13,320 bases of DNA from an uncultured Clostridium sp. (GTDB lineage: Bacteria > Bacillota > Clostridia > TANB77 > CAG-508), in the NCBI GenBank assembly GCA_900556945.1, contig USQP01000005.1, positions 1-13,320 of the forward strand. Reading direction: 5' to 3'. The translations under genes and the position numbers were made by a program. The first letter of the stretch is position 1. Each line of letters begins with the position of its first letter. This document shows, piece by piece, positions 8,297-13,320 of the stretch. Under the pieces are notes generated by a model. That model made no database searches and was not told the DNA's origin. It saw nothing but the letters and a program-made list of their open reading frames with translations.

Positions 8297-11200
8297 TTAA
8301 AAACCAAGTTTCAAACTCAATGAATATGTTTTTGTCAGCGGATAAGAGGGAGAATTGCTAGCCTTTGATTCCGGATCACTCCAAAAATATGGAGTAAAGG
8401 TCAATAAATTATATCCACTTAACGCTAACTGCATAGTATTCAGTTTCAGTTTTTTCATAAACGGAAGATTGAAATTATAAGCAATTTGCAGATTTTTCAA
8501 ACGAAGATACTTAGCATCTTTCTCCCACAAAGTTGATTCCGCATAGTTATTGGTATCGTTGATAAATGTCGCACGCGGATATTCCGCATTTGGATTCGGA
8601 TTCTCTGGAGTCCATGTATGGTCTAACATATATTCCAACAAACCTCCTTGATCTGAGTTTGTACGGTCTGTAAAAGGTTGGCGGAATACGCTTGATATAC
8701 TGCGGCTTACATTCCATGCGGCAGTCCATTGCATTGAAACATCAAATCCCTTCCAGCTGAATCCCATATTAAGACCGGCCATGTATTCCGGATCATCTGT
8801 GAAACCAAATTGACGTGACATATCGTTAGAATCTATTTTACCATCGTTATTTAAATCGACATATACACAATCACCATTTTTTAAATCACTGACTAATTGT
8901 TCTGGCATATCCGTACCATATACTTCTTTGTAATGAGTAGGGGTTGTTTCCGAATTATAATATTCAAAGAATTTATATTGGCTGCGTGAACCAAGACGAC
9001 GTCCTTTTTGATACATATATTCTTCATTCTGCGGAGCTTCTTTTCTCTCTACCACCCGATTTTGATTGTACATCAAATTCAATCCTACGTTATATCTAAA
9101 ATTGTCGCCTATTTGATCGTTCCATTTTAAAGTGATTTCCCAGCCCCAGCTTCTCATTTCCCCAAGATTAGCCAATGGAGGAGTAAATCCTAATACAGAA
9201 GGAGCCGTACCGTCACTCAACATAATGTCTGTACGTTTTTCATGATAATAATCAAATGAAGTGCGTAAGCGATCATTAAGGAAATTAGCATCTACACCTA
9301 AATTGGTTTTCAACGCTTTTTCCCATGTAATATCTTGGTTATTCTTTCCATTTTCATAAGCTGCAGGACTTACTGTGGAATTATTGATACCAAACAAAAA
9401 ACCATGACCATCACGGTTAATTAAAGAAGAATTATTAACTACATAAGGATCAGACATATAGAGGAAACGTTGCTTGTTTCCGTCAAAACTATCATTACCA
9501 ACTAGACCGATTGTATAACGAAATTTCAAGAAACTTACTACTGATTTTATAGGTTTCCAGAATTTTTCCTCACTAACAATCCAACCAAAAGACCCGGCCG
9601 GAAAAGTACCAAAACGTTTGCCGGGTGCATAATTCTCGGAACCATTATATCCAATATTGAATTCTGCCATATAGCGGTTTTTCCAATCATAAGTTGCACG
9701 TCCCACTATACCAACCATACCACGAGGAATATCAGAATATGCACTAGGATAATATATCTTAGACTGATTGTATAACAATAATGCTGAAACATGATGATTA
9801 CCGAATTCCCGGGCATAGTTTAAGGCTGCCTCCATATACCAATCACGTGATTTAGCCGGATCCTTATCTTCATATTTCAACTGAGAATTTTGTCCATATT
9901 TCTTGTAAGCAATCGTACCATCTTCCTGTAATACAGGAGTATAAGTTGCAACACTAGCACTAGCCTGTGTATAAGATGTAAAGCCACTATTGTATGATCC
10001 TTTAATATGGAATGACAATCCTTTAGTTATAAAATCCAGTTTTTGTTTTAATTGGACATCAGCATTTAAGGTGTTATTACTGGTTCGCATAAAACCTCCA
10101 CCATAGTATCCCATGCCGCTACCACCAGTAAAAGGCATTCTCAAATCCGGATAGTCCGTACTTGCATTAACCAGTTTGCCATCGACAAGTCCCGGACTAG
10201 AAAACGGAGTGGAATAATACATGTTTATTAACATCCCGGCACTACCCTGTCCAGTATAAGGTTTAGAAGCATTATTCACATTACCAGCAATATTCATTGA
10301 TAATGTTGTCGTTTTGGTTACGTCAATATCTAGATTTGAGCGGTAATTGAAACGATTATATTGATAAGACAGATTATAGGGCAAGTCAAATTCTTTAAAT
10401 AAACCACCTTGTGTATAAGCTCCTGCTGAAATAAAATAACGTACACGGTCTGTACCACCTGATATATTAACATTATGCTGTGTTTGAAGGGTCATATCTT
10501 TTAAGCAATAATCTACCCAATCCACACTTGGAAAACGAACGGGATCTGAACCATCTTTAAATTTCTGGATTATTTCATCCGAAAACGTAGGATTCAAACC
10601 ATCACCAGTGTTTATTTGGTTATAAAAAGTGGCATATTGATAAGAATTAGCCATTTTAATACTTTCGGTCGGGGCAATAATACTTGAGGAAGTCGTAAAT
10701 GAAATCTTAGCCTTTCCTTCCTTACCTCGTTTAGTCGTAATTAAAACAACGCCATTTGCACCTCGTACACCAAAAACAGCCGTAGCAGAAGCATCTTTTA
10801 ATATAGAAATGCTTTCTATTTCATTAGGATCAATATCATTCATGCTACGTTCCACACCGTCTACTTGAATAAGAGGAGCAGATTGATTCCATGTAGCTTG
10901 ACCACGGACAAAAATATTCGCTGCATCACTTCCCGGTTCTCCGGAATACTGTACGGTAGTCAAACCTGCCATTTGCCCTGATAACATATTAGAAATGGAC
11001 CCTGTTGGAGTTTTTGTCAATTCTTCACCTTTTACGCTGGAAATAGCTCCAGTCACAGAAACCTTTTTCTGAACACCATAAGCTACAACCTCTACTTCTC
11101 CTAACATTTGAGAATCATCCTCCAAAACAATTTCGATATTAGATTGTTTTACTTCCACAGTTTTAGAACTATATCCAATGAATGAAATCAATAACTTAGC

Positions 11201-11479
11201 TCCTTTAGGAACATCCAGTTTAAAAACTCCATCAATGTCGGTTATAGTACCTACTGTCTGACCTTGCACAACAACATTGGCACCAATAATAGGTTCTCCT
11301 AAATTATCTACAACCTTACCGGTCACTGATACTTTTTGTTGTTGAGCAATATTGTTTGCAGCTATTGCCGACTGTCCTCCTAGGGGAAGAGCCAGAGGAC
11401 CTGCAAACAGACTAAAGAGAAAAAGCCATCGAAATCTTAATCGATGTCCCAACAGACTTGATTTTTTGCTGTCTTTCAT
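8297..11479 (-). CDS. SusC/RagA-family TonB-dependent outer-membrane transporter (pair 1)
   Basis: This 1060-aa TonB-dependent transporter is the first gene of the minus-strand cluster. A long basic leader and hydrophobic core (about 1-41, ending AIAA) form the signal peptide. A carboxypeptidase-regulatory-like domain (KVSVTGKVVDNLGEPIIGANV onward) spans about 49-120. A TonB-box-like GEVEVVAYGVQKK lies at about 127-139. The plug (about 140-255) has IFVRGQATWN, APLIQVDGVERS, IESISILKDASATAVFGVRG and ANGVVLITTKRG. The barrel fills the rest, with a DLNNDGKIDSND loop near residue 875 and a terminal SLSLKLGF strand. There is no STN domain, so no sign of anti-sigma signalling. The start codon touches a 30-bp repeat found inverted at 13291-13320, and a Bacteroides promoter lies about 75 nt upstream. 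Transcription is therefore probably set by DNA inversion, with the arrangement seen here in the ON state. Confidence 0.96.
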   Translation of the reverse strand: MKDSKKSSLLGHRLRFRWLFLFSLFAGPLALPLGGQSAIAANNIAQQQKVSVTGKVVDNLGEPIIGANVVVQGQTVGTITDIDGVFKLDVPKGAKLLISFIGYSSKTVEVKQSNIEIVLEDDSQMLGEVEVVAYGVQKKVSVTGAISSVKGEELTKTPTGSISNMLSGQMAGLTTVQYSGEPGSDAANIFVRGQATWNQSAPLIQVDGVERSMNDIDPNEIESISILKDASATAVFGVRGANGVVLITTKRGKEGKAKISFTTSSSIIAPTESIKMANSYQYATFYNQINTGDGLNPTFSDEIIQKFKDGSDPVRFPSVDWVDYCLKDMTLQTQHNVNISGGTDRVRYFISAGAYTQGGLFKEFDLPYNLSYQYNRFNYRSNLDIDVTKTTTLSMNIAGNVNNASKPYTGQGSAGMLINMYYSTPFSSPGLVDGKLVNASTDYPDLRMPFTGGSGMGYYGGGFMRTSNNTLNADVQLKQKLDFITKGLSFHIKGSYNSGFTSYTQASASVATYTPVLQEDGTIAYKKYGQNSQLKYEDKDPAKSRDWYMEAALNYAREFGNHHVSALLLYNQSKIYYPSAYSDIPRGMVGIVGRATYDWKNRYMAEFNIGYNGSENYAPGKRFGTFPAGSFGWIVSEEKFWKPIKSVVSFLKFRYTIGLVGNDSFDGNKQRFLYMSDPYVVNNSSLINRDGHGFLFGINNSTVSPAAYENGKNNQDITWEKALKTNLGVDANFLNDRLRTSFDYYHEKRTDIMLSDGTAPSVLGFTPPLANLGEMRSWGWEITLKWNDQIGDNFRYNVGLNLMYNQNRVVERKEAPQNEEYMYQKGRRLGSRSQYKFFEYYNSETTPTHYKEVYGTDMPEQLVSDLKNGDCVYVDLNNDGKIDSNDMSRQFGFTDDPEYMAGLNMGFSWKGFDVSMQWTAAWNVSRSISSVFRQPFTDRTNSDQGGLLEYMLDHTWTPENPNPNAEYPRATFINDTNNYAESTLWEKDAKYLRLKNLQIAYNFNLPFMKKLKLNTMQLALSGYNLLTFTPYFWSDPESKASNSPSYPLTKTYSLSLKLGF

Positions 11480-11508
11480 ACTTTAATTATTAAGTTAAAC
11501 AAAAGTTA
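11479..11508 (-). repeat. Inverted repeat, left copy (SusC-1 leader)
   Basis: Read on the minus strand, it starts TAACTTTTGTTTAACTTAAT, continues for ten more bases, and ends at the A of the SusC-like 1 ATG. It matches 13291-13320 over all 30 bases; the two bases further inside the segment differ (11509-11510). Because it stops at the start codon, recombination here would exchange promoter and 5' leader but leave the SusC protein unchanged. Confidence 0.9.
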
Positions 11509-11516
11509 GTTTTCTA

Positions 11517-11540
11517 TTCTCTCAGGAGAAATAGGTCTCC
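11517..11540 (-). promoter_or_regulatory. 5' leader of SusC-1 with two mutually exclusive hairpins
   Basis: If transcription starts near 11553, the SusC-1 leader is about 74 nt. Within it, GGAGA (11529-11525 in plus-strand terms) can pair with TCTCC (11540-11536), or TTCTC/GAGAA (11517-11521 and 11526-11530) can pair with a TCAG/CTGA loop. The two stems share bases and cannot form together. Both are only 5 bp, so a regulatory role is speculative. The region lies inside the putative invertible segment and would move with the promoter. Confidence 0.3.
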
Positions 11541-11559
11541 CACCTGTGAAAAAGTGTTG

Positions 11560-11590
11560 CAAATATATGCGTGAATATGAAAAAAGCCAA
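11560..11590 (-). promoter_or_regulatory. Bacteroides-type promoter for the SusC-1 operon
   Basis: On the minus strand, TATATTTG at 11567-11560 fits the Bacteroides -7 consensus TAnnTTTG exactly. A TTGG at 11590-11587 lies 19 bp further upstream, in the place of the -33 TTTG box. This predicts a transcript start near 11553-11555, about 75 nt before the SusC-1 ATG. No comparable box exists near the right end of the segment facing outward, which makes this the likely switchable promoter. Confidence 0.65.
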
Positions 11591-11689
11591 TGTAGGATTG
11601 TACAAAAGCATGGAAATTTACGTCTTTTCAACTGAAAAATAGTACAAATGTCTGTGAACAATCTCAAAATGGATAGTCTCACGAGCATT

Positions 11690-11718
11690 TTTGTTATACA
11701 AGAGTGCTTTTATTTCTG
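11690..11718 (+). promoter_or_regulatory. Weak candidate promoter for the recombinase gene
   Basis: TTTG at 11690-11693 is followed after 17 bp by TATTTCTG (11711-11718), one base off TAnnTTTG. A competing -7 candidate is TAATATTG at 11729-11736. The predicted transcript would begin about 40 nt before the recombinase ATG. The spacing is short and the match incomplete, so this is tentative and would fit low invertase expression. Confidence 0.3.
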
Positions 11719-11767
11719 ATTGTTACTTTAATATTGTATTGTAAAACGTATAAACTAAAATTTGAAT

Positions 11768-12949
11768 ATGGCTAATCTTTCAATAGTAATTGTGCCTGCT
11801 AAAAAATTATCTAACGGTAGACATAGAGTTAGGATCGCAGTAGCTCATCGTTCACAAACGAGATATATTTCAACCCAATTCATTTTGGATTCTGCAAATC
11901 AAATGAAAAATGGACGAGTAGTAAAACACGAAAATGCAGCTAATATAAATTCTTGTTTGCGCAAACTGATTAATGAATACGAAGAGATTCTTTCGTCTAT
12001 TCATTATCAGTCGACCATTTCATGCACTGAATTAATACATGTCATAACTCGGGAACAACAAAAAAAGGGAATAACCTTTAATACGGTAGTGAAAGAATAT
12101 CTTTCGATGATGGAGGCAGACGATCGTAAAAAATCCCATAAATTATATAATATAGCTTGTGCAAAGTTCCTTAAACACATGAAAGGTGATTTTCCTTTGG
12201 TACAACTCAGTCCGACACATATACAAAGTTTCGCTGATGTAATGAAGGCTGAAGGATTAAAAGAAACTTCTATCAGGATTTACCTCACTTTAATAAAAGT
12301 AATATTGAACTATGCCAGGAAAATGAATTATGTAACTTATTTAGTTCATCCTTTTGTCTTATTTAAAATGCCAATTAGTAATATCAGAGAACTAGATCTG
12401 TCCGTTGATGAATTAAAAAGAATACGTGATGTAAAATTATTCAAATCTGTGCATATCATGGCTCGGGATATATTTATGTTAACTTATTATTTAGGTGGTA
12501 TTAATCTAAGAGACTTAATGGAGTATGATTTCACTAAAGGGAACTGTATGAGATATATAAGACATAAAACCCGTAATAGCAAAAAGAATGAAAATGAAAT
12601 AGCTTTCACTATCCAGCCAGAAGCACAGGCAATTATTGATCGATATATTTCAGAAAATGGGAAATTAGTTTTTGGCAAGTATAAATCTTATGAAAAAGTA
12701 TATAGTTTGGTCTTTAGACATATAGGGAAAGTGGCTGGTCTAGCAGGCATAAATAGAAAGGTTTCATATTATTCTGCAAGAAAAACATTTGCACAACATG
12801 GTTATGATATAGGTATCGAAATAGAAAAAATAGAATATTGTATTGGCCATAGCATGAAAAACAATCGTCCTATATTTAATTATATACGAATAATGCAGGA
12901 GCATGCCGATAAGGTTTTTAGAGAAATCTTCGATCAATTGCTTAAATAG
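11768..12949 (+). CDS. Tyrosine site-specific recombinase (probable DNA invertase)
   Basis: This 393-aa integrase-family protein (MANLSIVIVPAKK...) has the three-part layout of Bacteroidales recombinases. An arm-binding N-terminal domain covers about 1-95, a SAM-like core-binding domain about 100-200, and the catalytic domain about 205-393. Catalytic residues visible are Lys267 in RYIRHKTR, Arg338 in YYSARKTF, His361 in CIGHS, and the nucleophile Tyr372 in IFNYIR. The first catalytic Arg is not in its usual place: the motif reads YYLGGINLRDL, with Arg248 a few residues away. As far as I recall, related Bacteroidales enzymes share YLGGIN. I chose the ATG at 11768; a TTG two codons earlier is less likely. 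It diverges from SusC-1 with a 288-bp gap and lies between two inverted 30-bp repeats, so its job is probably to invert the segment that carries it. Integration of a mobile element is less likely, since no other phage or transposon genes are present. Confidence 0.93.
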   Translation: MANLSIVIVPAKKLSNGRHRVRIAVAHRSQTRYISTQFILDSANQMKNGRVVKHENAANINSCLRKLINEYEEILSSIHYQSTISCTELIHVITREQQKKGITFNTVVKEYLSMMEADDRKKSHKLYNIACAKFLKHMKGDFPLVQLSPTHIQSFADVMKAEGLKETSIRIYLTLIKVILNYARKMNYVTYLVHPFVLFKMPISNIRELDLSVDELKRIRDVKLFKSVHIMARDIFMLTYYLGGINLRDLMEYDFTKGNCMRYIRHKTRNSKKNENEIAFTIQPEAQAIIDRYISENGKLVFGKYKSYEKVYSLVFRHIGKVAGLAGINRKVSYYSARKTFAQHGYDIGIEIEKIEYCIGHSMKNNRPIFNYIRIMQEHADKVFREIFDQLLK

Positions 12950-13013
12950 CCAATTCTATTATTATATATGCATAAATGCTTTTTCATTTCATGTAAATGT
13001 TATTATTGTATTA

Positions 13014-13089
13014 CCTTAAAAAGCAAGTATGCTTCGTGAGCCAAGTAAATGTACTTAAATGGCTAATGAAGTACACTTACTTTTTAAGG
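13014..13089. repeat. 76-nt near-continuous dyad after the recombinase gene
   Basis: The outer arms 13014-13035 and 13068-13089 pair over 22 positions with two mismatches and one G-U. On the same axis AGCCA (13039-13043) pairs with TGGCT (13060-13064), leaving a 16-nt loop that itself contains AGTA/TACT. It begins 65 nt after the recombinase stop. Both strands have a TTTTT inside the outer stem but no clean U-run after it. Candidate roles are a bidirectional terminator insulating the right-hand gene from recombinase transcription, or a binding site for the recombinase or a DNA-bending partner. Confidence 0.7.
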
Positions 13090-13100
13090 ATATCTTTTAA

Positions 13101-13120
13101 GTTTATGCTAGGACATAAAC
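13101..13120. repeat. 7-bp perfect hairpin
   Basis: GTTTATG (13101-13107) pairs with CATAAAC (13114-13120) around CTAGGA. It lies 12 nt after the larger dyad and is not followed by a T-run. Function is unknown. Confidence 0.45.
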
Positions 13121-13290
13121 TGCTTCATATAAATTGGAACGTAAAGCAAAATATTTCATAAAAACCAACTAAAAGAGATTTTTTTCAAACAGCAATAAGA
13201 GCTCTTTATATTCTCTATTATTGTATCATCTATATTACAAAATTCGATGAAATGGGCTTTTTTCGATACTTCTATACTTATATATCAAGT

Positions 13291-13320
13291 TAACTTTTGT
13301 TTAACTTAATAATTAAAGTA
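13291..13320 (+). repeat. Inverted repeat, right copy, ending at the window edge
   Basis: These 30 bases are the exact reverse complement of 11479-11508. The last base corresponds to the A of the SusC-1 ATG, so a second start codon may follow directly outside the window on the plus strand. Around it, AAGTTAA (13287-13293) and TTAACTT (13301-13307) form a perfect 7-bp dyad with the 7-bp spacer CTTTTGT, the usual shape of a tyrosine-recombinase core site. Confidence 0.88.

Larger units (their letters stand above)
12950..13290. other. Structured non-coding stretch downstream of the recombinase
   Basis: No gene is supportable here. The stretch holds a 76-nt dyad (13014-13089), a 7-bp hairpin (13101-13120) and a 10-bp palindrome AAGAGCTCTT (13197-13206). 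The only TTTG before the right repeat lies inside the repeat (13296-13299) and has no TA four bases upstream, so there is no TAnnTTTG promoter facing right. In the present orientation this would be the silent leader of the gene beyond the right edge. Confidence 0.6.
11479..13320. other. Putative invertible segment (phase switch) with its own recombinase
   Basis: Perfect 30-bp inverted copies bound this 1842-bp segment at 11479-11508 and 13291-13320, leaving 1782 bp between them. Inside are a tyrosine recombinase gene, a promoter facing out through the left copy toward SusC-like 1, and structured non-coding DNA on the right with no outward promoter. Inversion would place that promoter in front of whatever gene starts just past the right edge. 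By homology of the leader this is predicted to be another SusC-like gene. The repeats are seen directly; recombination, its enzyme and the second target gene are inferred. The right boundary may extend beyond the window. Confidence 0.7.

Noticed and set aside
8297..11479. Regulation of SusC-1 by an ECF sigma/anti-sigma pair
   Set aside because: The protein has no N-terminal STN signalling domain, and no sigma or anti-sigma gene lies in the window.
11506..11688. Minus-strand 60-aa open frame upstream of SusC-1
   Set aside because: It covers the SusC-1 promoter and leader, shows no coding character, and overlaps the inverted repeat.
11768..12949. Recombinase as integrase of a phage, integrative element or integron
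   Set aside because: There are no mobilisation, phage or cassette genes, no tRNA target and no direct-repeat att sites. The flanking sequence is an inverted repeat tied to SusC, which fits inversion better.
13197..13206. AAGAGCTCTT palindrome as an operator
   Set aside because: A lone 10-bp palindrome with no adjacent promoter can arise by chance; it is noted only within the non-coding stretch.

Overview
The window looks like a polysaccharide-utilization-type locus from a gut Bacteroidales bacterium (Bacteroides, Phocaeicola, Parabacteroides or a close relative). The DNA is AT-rich. It encodes two complete SusC/SusD outer-membrane transporter pairs, lipoproteins with Bacteroidetes-style signals, a Bacteroidales-type tyrosine recombinase, and a promoter of the Bacteroides form (TTG-like -33 box, 19-bp spacer, TAnnTTTG -7 box).

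Layout. Bases 1-44 are not biological: they are an Illumina Nextera i5/Read-1 adapter left on the end of an assembled contig. Bases 45 to about 640 hold no convincing gene, only small dyads. From 11479 down to 799 runs one minus-strand cluster: SusC-like 1 (8297-11479), SusD-like 1 (6302-8278), SusC-like 2 (3412-6261), SusD-like 2 (1686-3389) and a NigD-like surface lipoprotein (799-1602). The first four genes are 18 to 40 nt apart. A 10-bp hairpin lies in the 83-nt gap before the last gene, and a long hairpin with a U-run (636-701) ends the cluster. Diverging from it is a tyrosine recombinase on the plus strand (11768-12949), followed by a structured non-coding stretch with a 76-nt dyad (13014-13089).

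Main observation. The 30 bases directly before and touching the SusC-1 start codon (11479-11508) recur perfectly, in inverted orientation, as the last 30 bases of the window (13291-13320). The right copy breaks off exactly at the base that would be the A of an ATG. Between the copies lie the recombinase gene and, near the left copy only, an outward-facing Bacteroides promoter. This is the expected layout of a phase-variable SusC/SusD switch: a self-encoded invertase flips a segment of about 1.8 kb so that one promoter drives either the SusC operon seen here or a second SusC-like gene predicted just beyond the right edge. DNA inversion controlling SusC/SusD genes is known in Bacteroides. This locus, the repeat and the on/off assignment are inferences from sequence alone.

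How the genes would work together. Each SusC is a TonB-dependent barrel and each SusD its surface lipoprotein lid; the pair captures and imports an oligosaccharide (or another nutrient). The NigD-like lipoprotein is probably a surface accessory protein of unknown role. No glycoside hydrolase, sugar kinase, hybrid two-component sensor or ECF sigma/anti-sigma pair is present, so the substrate cannot be named. The only visible control element is the putative inversion.
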